Assembly: GCF_049537125.1 (NCBI RefSeq)
Contig: NZ_JBMVQY010000001.1
Coordinates: 620,001 to 684,000, forward strand
From: Limisphaera sp026417315
GTDB lineage: Bacteria > Verrucomicrobiota > Verrucomicrobiia > Limisphaerales > Limisphaeraceae
Direction: 5' to 3'
DNA: 64,000 nt
Made by a program: the position numbers and the translations under genes
The notes under the pieces: model-generated
Databases searched by the model: none
What the model saw: only the letters and a program-made list of their open reading frames with translations
Told to the model about the DNA's origin: nothing
Shown: one piece after another, positions 37,916 through 47,518 of the stretch
Position numbering within the stretch: position 1 is the stretch's first letter
Layout: each line of letters opens with the position of its first letter

Positions 37916-37943
37916 TTGTCGAATGTTGAGAAACGGTTACGAT
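37916..37943 (+). promoter_or_regulatory. putative promoter of the YdcH-like gene
   Basis: TTGTCG (37916-37921), 16-base spacer, TACGAT (37938-37943), then GGAG about 15 bases before the ATG. Here the leader is long enough for a Shine-Dalgarno. Confidence 0.4.
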
Positions 37944-37982
37944 ACAAGCCGACCGATTGGTCCGGAACGGAGATGATGTACC

Positions 37983-38279
37983 ATGGACCTGCACCATCCG
38001 ATCCTCAAGGAGTTCCCGGAGTACCGCGACACCATTCGCTACCTCAAGGGTTGTGACGAGCACTTCCGGAAGATGTACGAGGAGTATCATCGGCTCGACG
38101 ACGCGGTGTACCGGATCGAGGAAGAAATTGAATACGCGACCGACCAGGAGCTGGAAGAGCTCAAGATGCGTCGCGCCAAGCTGAAAGACCACATCTACCA
38201 CATGCTGCGACGCGCCGGTTCGGTTTGGCCGGCCGCCGGAGGGCCCCGTCCCTCCAACCCGGTCGGACCCCGTCCCTGA
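37983..38279 (+). CDS. YdcH (DUF465) family small coiled-coil protein
   Basis: 98 residues. LHHPILKEFPEYRDTIRYLK and the following charged helices are the YdcH/DUF465 pattern; a second helix (EEIEYATDQELEELKMRRAKL) would fold back as a coiled coil. A Pro-rich tail of about 25 residues is extra. Function of the family is unknown. A weak terminator follows about 100 bases later. Confidence 0.8.
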   Translation: MDLHHPILKEFPEYRDTIRYLKGCDEHFRKMYEEYHRLDDAVYRIEEEIEYATDQELEELKMRRAKLKDHIYHMLRRAGSVWPAAGGPRPSNPVGPRP

Positions 38280-38379
38280 CGGCCCGCCCCGTTTGAACGC
38301 CGCGGCCCCGACCGGGGCGGAAAAAGGGGATCGCGCCCTGTCGCGAAACAGTGGCGCCGAGTGAGACGCCCCGTCAAAC

Positions 38380-38401
38380 AGGGGGCCGGTGCGGCCCTTT
38401 T
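38380..38401 (+). terminator. possible terminator after the YdcH-like gene
   Basis: GGGCCG (38383-38388), loop GTG, CGGCCC (38392-38397), then four T. The stem is short and the T run is short. The rest of the spacer 38280-38601 shows nothing else definite, although TATAAG at 38557-38562 and TACATA at 38589-38594, seven bases before the next ATG, are -10-like. Confidence 0.35.
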
Positions 38402-38601
38402 CAGATCCCTCTCCCCACCCTCGCTGGAGAACGCGTTTTTTTCCGCAGACCAGTGCCCACGACCGATTTCTCCGCCCCTGATTGGGAGAAGCTGTTCGGG
38501 CCTGCCGGGATGACGAGGTGGTTCCGGACGGCGGCTTTCCAGAAGAGTGCCGACAATATAAGGCTTTCTTGGACACCGTCCCTGGCGGTACATACGTACG
38601 C

Positions 38602-39771
38602 ATGACGAATCAACGCAGGGTCCAAAACAGTCCGTGGCGGATCCGCCAGTTCGCCAGCGACAACTATGCCGGGATTTGTCCCGAGGCGTGGGCGGCCATG
38701 GCGGAAGCCAACCACGGTCACGAATTCAGTTACGGGGAGGACACCTGGACGGCCAGGGTGTCGGACCGGCTCCGGGAGTTGTTCGAGACGGACTGCGAGG
38801 TGTTCTTCGTGTTCAACGGGACATCGGCCAACTCGCTGGCGCTGGCCACCCTGTGTCAGTCCTACCACAGCATTCTGTGCCACGAGCTGGCGCATGTGGA
38901 GACCTCGGAGTGCGGGGCACCCGAGTTTTTCGCCAACGGCAGCAAGATCCTGCTGTTGCCGGGCCCCCTGGGCAAGGTGCAGCCCGAGGCCGTGGCGCAT
39001 GCCGTGACCCGGCGCAGCGACATCCATTACCCCAAGCCGCGGGCCCTCAGCCTCACCCAGGTCACCGAGCTGGGGACGGCGTACACGGTGGCGGAATTGC
39101 AGGCGTTGTGCGAGACCGCACACCGATTTGGATTGCGGGTGCACATGGACGGCGCACGGTTTGCCAATGCGGTTGCGCACCTGGGGGTGCGGCCGGCCGA
39201 TCTGACCTGGCGGGTGGGCGTGGACGTGCTGTGCTTTGGCGGGACCAAGAACGGGTTGGCGGTGGGGGAAGCCGTGGTCTTTTTCGACCGGGAGCTGGCC
39301 CGGGAATTCGATTACCGCTGCAAACAAGGGGGGCAGCTGGCCTCCAAGATGCGCTTTCTGTCCGCGCCATGGCTGGGCCTGCTCCAGCAGGACACCTGGC
39401 TGCGCAATGCACGTCACAGCAACGCCATGGCGCAACGGCTGGCCGCAGGGCTGCGGTCCCTTCCCGGCGTGGAGATCTGTTACCCGGTGGAGTCCAACGC
39501 CGTCTTCGTGCGATTTCCCCCCGGCGTGGTGGAGGCGATGCACCGGCGGGGATGGCACTTTTACACGGGTGTCATCTCCCCGGGAGAATCGCGGCTGATG
39601 TGCAGCTGGGACACCACGGAAGAGGACGTGGACAGTTTCCTGGCGGACCTGCGGGAAATCCTGCTGCCCGGGGCGGTCGCCGCGGAGCCCCTGACCGCGG
39701 CGCCCGCGACGGCGCCGAGGGACCTGTCGGTACACCGGCCGCCCTCGCCGCAAACAGGTCCGCTCAAATGA
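38602..39771 (+). CDS. low-specificity threonine aldolase family PLP enzyme
   Basis: 389 residues. It cleaves beta-hydroxy amino acids such as threonine to glycine and an aldehyde using PLP. It has the aldolase start QFASDNYAGICPEAWAAM, GTSANSLAL for the cofactor phosphate, MDGARFANA and the PLP-lysine segment LCFGGTKNGL. The ATG at 38602 is chosen over an in-frame ATG at 38482, which would add non-homologous residues. About 35 disordered residues follow the catalytic domain. Its stop overlaps that of the convergent glgC by eight bases. Confidence 0.87.
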   Translation: MTNQRRVQNSPWRIRQFASDNYAGICPEAWAAMAEANHGHEFSYGEDTWTARVSDRLRELFETDCEVFFVFNGTSANSLALATLCQSYHSILCHELAHVETSECGAPEFFANGSKILLLPGPLGKVQPEAVAHAVTRRSDIHYPKPRALSLTQVTELGTAYTVAELQALCETAHRFGLRVHMDGARFANAVAHLGVRPADLTWRVGVDVLCFGGTKNGLAVGEAVVFFDRELAREFDYRCKQGGQLASKMRFLSAPWLGLLQQDTWLRNARHSNAMAQRLAAGLRSLPGVEICYPVESNAVFVRFPPGVVEAMHRRGWHFYTGVISPGESRLMCSWDTTEEDVDSFLADLREILLPGAVAAEPLTAAPATAPRDLSVHRPPSPQTGPLK

Positions 39772-41071
39772 CCGTGCCGTGCGGGATCACGGCATTTTTC
39801 GGGATCACCACGATCCCGTCCCGGATGTAATACAGCTCGTGGTCCAGGTTTTCGGGCTTGCCGGCGGGCGAGATCACCACGTTGTCGCCGATTCGCGCAT
39901 TCTTGTCGATGATCGCGTTTTCAATGCGCGTGTTGCGACCGATGCCGATCCGCGGGATGCCGGCCTGTTCATGAGCCCGAATCGACTCGGCCGACTCGTA
40001 ATAATCGCAGCCCAACAGGACGACCCGACGCAGTTCGCAGCCCTCCGAAATCAGACTGCGCAACCCGATCACGCTGTGGGAAATGCGGGAATGGTTGATG
40101 ATGCAGCCGTCCGAAACCACGGCGTGATCCACGTGCGCACTGTTGAGTTTCGAGCCCGGCAGGAACCGTGGCCGACTGAAGATCGGTGCCGTCATGTCGA
40201 AAAAGTTGAACCGCGGCAGGTCCGCCGTCAGGTCCAGGTTCGCCTCGAAAAAGGCGCGGATGGTTCCGATATCCTCCCAGTACCCGTTATGGAGGAAGGC
40301 AAACACGCGGTACTGGCTGATCATGGCCGGAATGACATCCTTGCCAAAATCCACCAGCGTGTTGTCCAGCGCCCGCGTGATGACATCGCGGTTGAAGACG
40401 TAGATGCCCATGGAGGCGAGCAACACCTCCCCGCGGGTCTGAAGGTTGAGCCGGGCCTGCCAGGCGGGGTCCAGCTTCAGTGAATCCTGCACGGCCGGAT
40501 CACGCGGCTTTTCCACGAACCGGTGGATCCGCCAGTCCTCGCTCACCTGCAGAATACCGAAGTGATGGGCCTCCTCCTTCGGCACCGCCACCACGCCCAG
40601 GGTGATGTCGGCCCGCGTCTCCACATGCTGGGCGATCAGTTCACGGAAGTCCATGCGGTACAACTGATCCCCGCTCAGGATCAGCAGGTAGTCCCATTCG
40701 TGGTTCATGAAATGGACGAGGTTCTTCCGCACGGCATCCGCGGTCCCCTGGTACCACGAACTGTCCGTCAGAGTCTGTTGCGCGGCCAGCACCTCGACGA
40801 AGCCGCCGCTGAACTGGTCGAATTTGTAGGTCTGCGACAGGTGCCGGTGCAGGGAGGTGGAATTGAACTGGGTCAACACGTAGATCCGGAGGATGCCCGA
40901 GTTGATGCAGTTCGAGATGGGGATGTCCACGATTCGGTATTTCCCCGCCAACGGCACCGCCGGTTTGGCCCGGTACTTGGTCAGCGGAAACAGTCGCGTA
41001 CCCTGTCCGCCGCCCATGACGACGGCCAGCACCTGGCTGGAATTGTAGGATTGTCTGGAGGTGTACGGCAT
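39764..41071 (-). CDS. glgC: glucose-1-phosphate adenylyltransferase
   Basis: 435 residues; makes ADP-glucose for glycogen. The nucleotide-binding start is LAVVMGGGQGTRLFPLTKYRAKPAVPLAG (broken here for description), followed by ISNCINSGI, the GTADAVRKNL segment, VEKPRDP and the left-handed beta-helix C-terminus ending NAVIPHGTVI. The ATG at 41071 has GAGGT seven bases upstream and a good promoter behind it. Confidence 0.95.
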   Translation of the reverse strand: MPYTSRQSYNSSQVLAVVMGGGQGTRLFPLTKYRAKPAVPLAGKYRIVDIPISNCINSGILRIYVLTQFNSTSLHRHLSQTYKFDQFSGGFVEVLAAQQTLTDSSWYQGTADAVRKNLVHFMNHEWDYLLILSGDQLYRMDFRELIAQHVETRADITLGVVAVPKEEAHHFGILQVSEDWRIHRFVEKPRDPAVQDSLKLDPAWQARLNLQTRGEVLLASMGIYVFNRDVITRALDNTLVDFGKDVIPAMISQYRVFAFLHNGYWEDIGTIRAFFEANLDLTADLPRFNFFDMTAPIFSRPRFLPGSKLNSAHVDHAVVSDGCIINHSRISHSVIGLRSLISEGCELRRVVLLGCDYYESAESIRAHEQAGIPRIGIGRNTRIENAIIDKNARIGDNVVISPAGKPENLDHELYYIRDGIVVIPKNAVIPHGTVI

Positions 41072-41106
41072 AGGCGACCTCGGTGTTGTGTCCTGCGGCC
41101 ACCGGC

Positions 41107-41135
41107 ACTGTAGAGGACCCGCCTGCACCCGACAA
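41107..41135 (-). promoter_or_regulatory. glgC promoter
   Basis: Minus-strand TTGTCG (41130-41135), 17-base spacer, TACAGT (41107-41112), giving about 29 bases of leader that carries GAGGT. Confidence 0.55.
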
Positions 41136-41583
41136 GCCGCTTCGGTGCCGCGGGCGGCCCGGGCGCAAGCCGGATCGGAGCACGCTCCCCGGTCCGACGA
41201 CCCGGTCTGAAACAACGGCCCCGGGTGCAAACCGCCGGCGGGGCACGGCCGGTGTTTACCGGTCTGCTTTGACCCGAACGCCCGGTTGCCTCGACTTGCC
41301 AGCCCCTCCAGCCGGACGAATCCCGTGACGAGAGCGGCCCAATCCCTCCCGGAGGGGAGCACCGGCGCCCGGGTCGGGAAAAAAACCGGGGCGGTTCGTG
41401 TTCAATCGGGGGGCGCCTGTTCACTGGCAGCTCGGCAACCTCTCCGACAGGTCGGCTCACCAGCGGGAGGTCGCCACCGATCCCGGCGCGGGGCGACGGA
41501 ACGGCCGGGCGAGAAGGCCGGCTGGGCTCGGGAACAGAGGCAGGCAGGGGACTCCCTGTGTGTCCCTCGCCCCGGACCGGAGT
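41136..41583. other. spacer, no gene seen
   Basis: About 450 bases between nikR and the glgC promoter (both minus strand). No credible coding sequence, RNA or nickel-operator palindrome recognised. Confidence 0.4.
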
Positions 41584-42018
41584 TCAGCCGGGCAGATCGT
41601 GTCCGGTGGTCGTCACCGTGAGTTTCCCGTGTTTCACGCCGCGGGCGGCGATCAGGGCGTCGGCGATGCGCTTGATTTGTGGCGCCGGTCCTCGCATGAG
41701 CAGGACCTCCAGACAATGGTGCGCGTCCAGATGCACGTGGACGGTGGAAATGATCCGCTCGTGATGCTCGTGCTGCAATTCGGTCAGGGTCTCCTGCACG
41801 TGCCGGGTATGATGGTCATACACCAGCGTCAGGGTCCCCACAATTTCCCCCTGGCCGGTTCTTTGACGGTGCTCGACCAGTTCGTCACGGATCATGTCCG
41901 CCACGGCCAGCGAACGGTTGTTGTACCCTTTCTCGGCCGCCATCCGGTCGAGCTCGCGCAGCAGTTCCGCGGGCACGGAGACGGTAAAGCGGGCCACCGG
42001 GACTTTCTTTCTTGCCAT
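41584..42018 (-). CDS. nikR: nickel-responsive regulator NikR
   Basis: 144-residue ribbon-helix-helix repressor with an ACT-like nickel domain. The DNA-binding part is VARFTVSVPAELLRELDRMA (8-27). The square-planar nickel ligands are all present: His83, His94, His96 (VHVHLD) and Cys102, matching E. coli His76, His87, His89 and Cys95. The ATG at 42018 is preferred over 42027, which falls inside the -10 box. No nickel transporter or hydrogenase is nearby, so its targets must lie elsewhere, or it regulates itself and the divergent carbohydrate operon. Confidence 0.93.
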   Translation of the reverse strand: MARKKVPVARFTVSVPAELLRELDRMAAEKGYNNRSLAVADMIRDELVEHRQRTGQGEIVGTLTLVYDHHTRHVQETLTELQHEHHERIISTVHVHLDAHHCLEVLLMRGPAPQIKRIADALIAARGVKHGKLTVTTTGHDLPG

Positions 42019-42025
42019 GCCTCTC

Positions 42026-42054
42026 ATGGTCCGGGAGATCGGCGCGGCTGTCAA
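42026..42054 (-). promoter_or_regulatory. putative nikR promoter
   Basis: A perfect TTGACA (42049-42054), 17-base spacer, GACCAT (42026-42031), seven bases before the nikR ATG. A leaderless transcript is predicted. Confidence 0.5.
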
Positions 42055-42200
42055 ACGGGCGGCCTGCAGACAACTCCTTGTCCCGCGCACTCCCCGCCCT
42101 CCGGGCTGTGCGGGCTGCCGGGGGCTGCCGGCTCCGGGCCCCGTGCGCGCACGTGGCAGAATCCGCATGAAAAATAGCAGCGGCCCACGCCCATCGCGCG

Positions 42201-42230
42201 TTGCGGCCAAGGGTGGTCCCGACCTATTCA
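42201..42230 (+). promoter_or_regulatory. putative promoter of the GH78 operon
   Basis: TTGCGG (42201-42206), 18-base spacer, TATTCA (42225-42230), seven bases before the ATG at 42238. Confidence 0.35.
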
Positions 42231-42237
42231 TGAGCCC

Positions 42238-45200
42238 ATGAGGAGCGTCCGTACCGACGCCGATCCCGCAGCGCCCGGGCCGTGGACTCCGGCCGTTCCC
42301 GGAAGGCGGTCGGCTCTGGGGAAGTGGATTCGATACGCCGGATTTGTTTGCGCCGGTGTGTGGCTGTCGGCATCCCCGGGCGCCGCCGGAGCACTGCGCG
42401 TTGTAGACCTGCGCTGCGAAGGCCGCAGCAACCCCTGCGGTGTGGACCAACAAGCGCCCCGACTGAGCTGGCGCATCGAGTCCGACCATCCCAACGTGCT
42501 GCAAACCGCCTACCACATCCAGGCGGCTTCGCGCCCGGACCTGCTCCTTGCGGGCCGGCCGGACTTGTGGGACACGGGACCGTGCTCCTCCGACCAATCC
42601 CTGTATCTGCCCTATCAGGGCCGCCCCCTGGGTTCGCATCAAACCGTTTGGTGGCGTGTACGCGTCTGGGACAACCACGGATGTGCTTCGGCCTGGAGCC
42701 AACCCGCCTCTTGGACCATGGGAATCCTGGACCCCGACGGTTGGCGCGCCCATTGGATCGGGTTGGAGGGCCGGGAAACGACCAACTGGCTGGCGGAAAC
42801 TCATTGGATCTGGCACCCGCAGGTGCCTCGCGCCCTCGAGGCTCCGGCCGGGACCAACTGGTTCCGGCGAGTGGTCACGCTGCCGGCCGGGCGCCGTATT
42901 GTCCGGGCGATCTTCGAGTACACGGGCGACAACGAATGCCGGGGTTGGCTGAATGGTCGTGACCTGGGGGCGCGCAACAACCCCCGCCGCGTCAAGTGGA
43001 ACGACCTGACCACGCGACTCGTCCCCGGCCAAACCTACGTGCTCGGGCTGACCGGACGCAACGAGCAGGACGGCAAACCCGCCGGCGTCGTGGGACGCCT
43101 GGTGGTCGAGTTCGATTCCGGTCCGCCGCTGGTCGTACCGACCGACGCGCATTGGAAGGTCAGCGACCGGGAGGAGCCCGGATGGCAGGAACTGAACTTC
43201 GACGACCGGCACTGGCAAAATGCGCAGGTTGTGGGACCGGTGGGCATGGACCCGTGGGGCCCGGTGTGGACAGCAGAAGATCGCACCCTGCCGGCGCGTT
43301 ACCTGCGCAAAGAGTTCGCACTGGACCGCCCCGTGCGACGTGCACTGCTGCACTGGTCCGGGTTGGGACTGTCCGAGGTTTACCTGAACGGGCGCCGCGT
43401 GGGCGACGCCGTGCTTTCACCGGCGCTCAGTCAGTACGACCGCCGTGTCTATTACGTCTCTCATGAAGTGACCGACCTGTTGCGCCGCGGCCGGAACGCC
43501 CTCGTGGTGATCTTGGGCAACGGCCGGTTCTACGCCGACCGGAGCCGGGTTTACGCGGGCACCATCAGTTTCGGGTTCCCCAGACTTTTGTTGCATCTCC
43601 GGATCGAACACACCGACGACTCGGTCACAGAAATCGTCAGCGACGAGACGTGGCGCATCACCGACCAGGGCCCGATCCGCGCCAACAGCGAATTCGACGG
43701 CGAAGCATATGACGCCCGCCGCGAATGGCCCGGATGGACCGAGCCGGGGTTCGACGACACCGGCTGGCAACCTGCCCAACGACTCGCCCCCTGGCCGGGC
43801 ACGCTGCAGGCGCAGCCCATCGAGCCCATCCGCGTCACACAGCAGCTGGCCCCGGTGGGATTGACCCAGCCACGCCCCGGGGTGTGGATTTACGATTTCG
43901 GGCAAAACCTGGTCGGATGGTGTCGCCTGCGCGTCCGCGGCCCCGCGGGAACCACGGTCCAGTTGCGCCACGCCGAGCGACTGGGTCCGGACGGTTTGCT
44001 CGACATGGCCAATCTGCGCGGAGCACGTCAGACCGACCGCTACACGTTGCGGGGCAGCGGATGGGAGGTTTACGAGCCACGGTTCACCTACCACGGATTT
44101 CGATACGTCGAGCTGACCGGGTATCCGGGGCAACCCGACCTTCGAACCCTGACCGCTTGTGTGGTTCACGACGACCTCCGGCCGGCGGGGGATTTCGCCT
44201 GCTCCTATCCGTTGCTCAACCGAATCTACCAAAACGTGGTCTGGGGCGTGCGCGGCAATTACCGGAGCATCCCCACCGACTGTCCGCAACGGGACGAGCG
44301 ACAGGGCTGGCTGGGGGATCGTTCCGAGGAATGCGCCGGGGAGGCATATCTCTTCGATGTGGCCAACTTCTACCGGAAATGGATGCAGGACATCGTGGAT
44401 GCGCAACGGCCCTCGGGCAGTGTGCCGGATGTGGCCCCCGCCTACTGGCCCATCTACTCCGACAACGTCACCTGGCCCAGCACCCTGCTGATTGCGCCGC
44501 ACGTGTTGTACCGCCAGTACGCGGATGAGCGCTTCATTGCCGAGACGTATCCCGCGGCGGTGCGATGGATCCGTTACATGAGCCAATTCGTGACGAACGG
44601 ATTGGTTCATCGGGACAGTTACGGTGACTGGTGCGTCCCACCCGAGGACCCCACCCTGATTCATTCGCGTGACCCGGCGCGCCGAACCCATCCCACGCTC
44701 ATCGCCACGGCCTATTTCATCCACGATCTCCGGCTGCTGGCCCGCTTTGCCCGAATGCTGGGCCGCGAGGACGAGGCCCGGGACTGGGACCATCAAGCCG
44801 GGCAGATGCAAGCGGCCTTCCATCAACGCTTCTACGATCCGGAGCGCGGGCAGTACGACAACGGCACGCAAACCTCATCCGTGCTGCCCCTGGCCCTGGA
44901 CCTGGCGCCCGAGCGGGAGCGGTCGCGGGTTTTTGCCAGCCTGGTCCGGAACATCGAAGAGGTGACCCGGGGCCACATCGGCACCGGCCTGATCGGGGGC
45001 CAGCATCTGATGCGCACGCTCACCCGGTTCGGACGTGCGGACCTGGCATTTCGCATCGCCACCCAGACCGAGTATCCCGGCTGGGGTTACATGGTCCGCC
45101 AGGGAGCCACCACGATCTGGGAGCTGTGGAATGGCGACACCGCCGACCCGGCGATGAACTCCGGCAATCACGTGATGCTGGTGGGCGACCTGGTGCTGTG

Positions 45201-45552
45201 GCTGTACGAATGCCTGGCCGGGATCGCTCCCGCCGAGGGCGCACCCGGCTTCAAAGAGCTCCACATGCGGCCGCATCCCGTGCCCGGTCTGGCCTGGGTC
45301 AAGGCGCGCCGGCTCACTCCGTATGGCTGGGTGCACAGCGAGTGGCGCCGTCACGCCGACCGATTTGAATGGGAGGTGGAGGTGCCCCCCAACAGCCTCG
45401 CGCGTCTGGAGGTGCCCACTCGAGCGCCTGAACAAGCGCGGGTCAACGGGCTCGCCCCTCACGAAGCACCGGGTGTGCTCCAGTCGGCGCACGAGGCCCA
45501 AACCCTGCAATTGCGCGTGGGCAGCGGTCGCTACCATATTGTCTGTCCATGA
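42238..45552 (+). CDS. alpha-L-rhamnosidase, GH78
   Basis: 1104 residues, secreted (signal with hydrophobic core YAGFVCAGVWLSASPG, about 33-48). Domains in order: N-terminal beta-sandwiches including the Bac_rhamnosid_N carbohydrate-binding domain, a concanavalin-like domain, the (alpha/alpha)6 barrel, and a C-terminal beta-sandwich. The catalytic acid loop is IPTDCPQRDERQGWLGD (Asp686, Glu687, Asp694), and Glu962 in TIWELWNGD is the likely base. It removes terminal rhamnose from pectin (rhamnogalacturonan) or glycosides. It is the first gene of the polysaccharide operon; its stop overlaps the next start (ATGA). Confidence 0.93.
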   Translation: MRSVRTDADPAAPGPWTPAVPGRRSALGKWIRYAGFVCAGVWLSASPGAAGALRVVDLRCEGRSNPCGVDQQAPRLSWRIESDHPNVLQTAYHIQAASRPDLLLAGRPDLWDTGPCSSDQSLYLPYQGRPLGSHQTVWWRVRVWDNHGCASAWSQPASWTMGILDPDGWRAHWIGLEGRETTNWLAETHWIWHPQVPRALEAPAGTNWFRRVVTLPAGRRIVRAIFEYTGDNECRGWLNGRDLGARNNPRRVKWNDLTTRLVPGQTYVLGLTGRNEQDGKPAGVVGRLVVEFDSGPPLVVPTDAHWKVSDREEPGWQELNFDDRHWQNAQVVGPVGMDPWGPVWTAEDRTLPARYLRKEFALDRPVRRALLHWSGLGLSEVYLNGRRVGDAVLSPALSQYDRRVYYVSHEVTDLLRRGRNALVVILGNGRFYADRSRVYAGTISFGFPRLLLHLRIEHTDDSVTEIVSDETWRITDQGPIRANSEFDGEAYDARREWPGWTEPGFDDTGWQPAQRLAPWPGTLQAQPIEPIRVTQQLAPVGLTQPRPGVWIYDFGQNLVGWCRLRVRGPAGTTVQLRHAERLGPDGLLDMANLRGARQTDRYTLRGSGWEVYEPRFTYHGFRYVELTGYPGQPDLRTLTACVVHDDLRPAGDFACSYPLLNRIYQNVVWGVRGNYRSIPTDCPQRDERQGWLGDRSEECAGEAYLFDVANFYRKWMQDIVDAQRPSGSVPDVAPAYWPIYSDNVTWPSTLLIAPHVLYRQYADERFIAETYPAAVRWIRYMSQFVTNGLVHRDSYGDWCVPPEDPTLIHSRDPARRTHPTLIATAYFIHDLRLLARFARMLGREDEARDWDHQAGQMQAAFHQRFYDPERGQYDNGTQTSSVLPLALDLAPERERSRVFASLVRNIEEVTRGHIGTGLIGGQHLMRTLTRFGRADLAFRIATQTEYPGWGYMVRQGATTIWELWNGDTADPAMNSGNHVMLVGDLVLWLYECLAGIAPAEGAPGFKELHMRPHPVPGLAWVKARRLTPYGWVHSEWRRHADRFEWEVEVPPNSLARLEVPTRAPEQARVNGLAPHEAPGVLQSAHEAQTLQLRVGSGRYHIVCP

Positions 45553-46754
45553 AATCCAGCATCCCTTCCTCCGCTGCCCCGGCCGGTTGCGGCGAATCGG
45601 TCACCGGCGCGTCCCGGGGAACCCGTCGGCGAACGGTCCTTGGCTCTGCGCGGCCCCGGCACCCGGCGGGTCGCCCGCCCGGATGGATCCCGGCAATGAT
45701 GCTATGCTGGTGTATGCAAGTGTGGGCTGCATCCTCCGGGGATCCGCCGCCCGGCGTGGTGCGCACGGAGTTCATCTTCGAGACGGCCCCGTTTCCGTCG
45801 TGTCACGCCTCCACCATCGTCGAGACCCCCTCCGGTCTGGTGGCCGCCTGGTTCGGCGGCACGCACGAACGGCATCCGGACGTGGGCATCTGGGTGTCCC
45901 GACACGAGAACGGCCAATGGACGCCTCCGGTGGAAGTGGCCAATGGAGTCGAGTCGCCCACGGTTCGTTACCCCACGTGGAATCCCGTGCTGTTCCAGCC
46001 CCGCGACGGGCCCCTGCTGCTCTTTTACAAGGTCGGACCCAGCCCCAGCACCTGGTGGGGCATGCTCAAACGGTCCTTCGACGGGGGGCGCACCTGGTCG
46101 GAACCGGAGCGACTGCCGGAGGGCATTCTCGGTCCCATCAAGAACAAGCCGGTGCAACTGCCCAACGGCGAGCTCTTGTGCGGTTCAAGCACCGAGGGAC
46201 GGGAAGGTTGGCGGGTGCATTTCGAGCGAACGCCGGACCTGGGACGGACCTGGACTCGCACACCACCGCTCAACGACGGCAAGACCATCGCCGCCATCCA
46301 ACCCAGCATCCTTGTCCATTCCCGGGATCGCCTGCAGGCCCTCGGGCGGACTCGACAGGGACGCCTGTTCGAAATCTGGTCGCGCAACGGCGGCCGGACC
46401 TGGGACCGCATGCGGCTGACCGCACTGCCCAACCCCAACGCCGGCACCGACGCCGTGACCCTGCGCGACGGTCGTCAATTGCTGGTGTACAACCATGCGG
46501 CCCGACCGAACCTGCGCTCGCCGTTGAACGTGGCCGTCTCCCCGGATGGTCGGCGCTGGTTTGCCGCCCTCGTGTTGGAAAACGATCCCGCGGCGCCCAA
46601 CGGGTTCGCCTATCCCGCAGTGATTCAGACCCGTGACGGTCTTGTCCACATCACCTACACATGGAAGCGCCAACGCATCAAACACGTCGTCCTGGATCCG
46701 GACCGCCTCCGTCTGGTGCCAATGACGGAGACGATCTTCCTGTGGCCCGAATGA
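45549..46754 (+). CDS. sialidase-like BNR-repeat protein, secreted
   Basis: 401 residues, a six-bladed propeller of the neuraminidase-like type (COG4692-like). Asp boxes are visible: SFDGGRTWSEP, TPDLGRTWTRT and SRNGGRTWDRM. The N-terminal arm FPSCHASTIVETPSGLVAAWFGG is typical. A signal lies late (about 45-62), so the true start may be downstream of ATG 45549. In pectin loci such proteins act on sugars other than sialic acid; substrate unproven. It overlaps GH78 upstream and the DUF3826-like gene downstream. Confidence 0.8.
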   Translation: MKSSIPSSAAPAGCGESVTGASRGTRRRTVLGSARPRHPAGRPPGWIPAMMLCWCMQVWAASSGDPPPGVVRTEFIFETAPFPSCHASTIVETPSGLVAAWFGGTHERHPDVGIWVSRHENGQWTPPVEVANGVESPTVRYPTWNPVLFQPRDGPLLLFYKVGPSPSTWWGMLKRSFDGGRTWSEPERLPEGILGPIKNKPVQLPNGELLCGSSTEGREGWRVHFERTPDLGRTWTRTPPLNDGKTIAAIQPSILVHSRDRLQALGRTRQGRLFEIWSRNGGRTWDRMRLTALPNPNAGTDAVTLRDGRQLLVYNHAARPNLRSPLNVAVSPDGRRWFAALVLENDPAAPNGFAYPAVIQTRDGLVHITYTWKRQRIKHVVLDPDRLRLVPMTETIFLWPE

Positions 46755-47506
46755 AACTCGTATCCGCCGATCGCGAACAACCCCGCCGAAACCGGATTCC
46801 GCCCGGCCACCGGTCTGGAAGAATCCTCGGCTTCGTGTTTCTGCTGGGCCGATTGCTTGCCGGAGCCGGGGCCGCCGAACCCGGCCTGTCTGCTCCCGGT
46901 GCACCGGAGGAGGAGGCCTACCGTCAGACCATCGCAACCCGGGCCGAGCGCATTCTGCGGCCGCTGCAGTTGCAGGACCTCGACACTTCCAACCGCGTCC
47001 ACGCCCTTCTGATGCGTCACTATCGAAACCTGCGCGACCTCCATGATCAGCGCGACGTAGCGCTCCGATCCCTCAAAGACGCCTCCCCGGGCGCCCCCGA
47101 CCGGGCCGCAGAAGAAAGTCGGATCCGGCAGGCCACGCGGCACCAACTGGATGCGTTGCACACGAACTTCGTCCAGGCGCTGGCCCGCGAGCTCACCCCC
47201 GCACAAGTGGATCAGGTGAAGGACGGCATGACCTACAATCTGGTCGAGGTGACCTACCGGGCGTATCTCCGTCTTTTGCCGGAACTGAGCGAGTCGCAAA
47301 AGCAGCAGATTCGTTCGTGGCTGCTGGAAGCCCGCGAACTGGCCATGGACGAGGGCACGGCCCGCGAAAAACACGCAGTGTTCAATCGTTACAAGGGCCG
47401 CATCAACAACTACCTGTCCGCGGCCGGCTACGACCTCAAGGCGGCCGAACGCCGACTGCGCGAGGCCTCGAAGGCACCGGCGTCCGCCCCGGCCCCTGCG
47501 GAGTAA
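46751..47506 (+). CDS. DUF3826-like secreted protein
   Basis: 251 residues with a signal (GRILGFVFLLGRLLAGAGAA, about 23-42) and an all-helical mature part. DGMTYNLVEVTYRAYLRLLP, IRSWLLEARELAMDEGTA and RYKGRINNYLSAAGYDLK resemble the DUF3826 family, found beside pectate lyases and rhamnosidases in Bacteroidota and Verrucomicrobiota. Function unknown. It starts at the ATGA overlap with the sialidase-like gene and precedes the lyase by 12 bases. Confidence 0.7.
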   Translation: MKLVSADREQPRRNRIPPGHRSGRILGFVFLLGRLLAGAGAAEPGLSAPGAPEEEAYRQTIATRAERILRPLQLQDLDTSNRVHALLMRHYRNLRDLHDQRDVALRSLKDASPGAPDRAAEESRIRQATRHQLDALHTNFVQALARELTPAQVDQVKDGMTYNLVEVTYRAYLRLLPELSESQKQQIRSWLLEARELAMDEGTAREKHAVFNRYKGRINNYLSAAGYDLKAAERRLREASKAPASAPAPAE

Positions 47507-47518
47507 GCAGATCCAGTC

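Noticed and set aside
45511..45540. Internal promoter before the sialidase-like gene (TTGCGC-18-CATATT, eight bases from the ATG)
   Set aside because: It fits the spacing rule but lies inside the end of the GH78 gene, whose ATGA overlap already explains translation by coupling; not strong enough to list.
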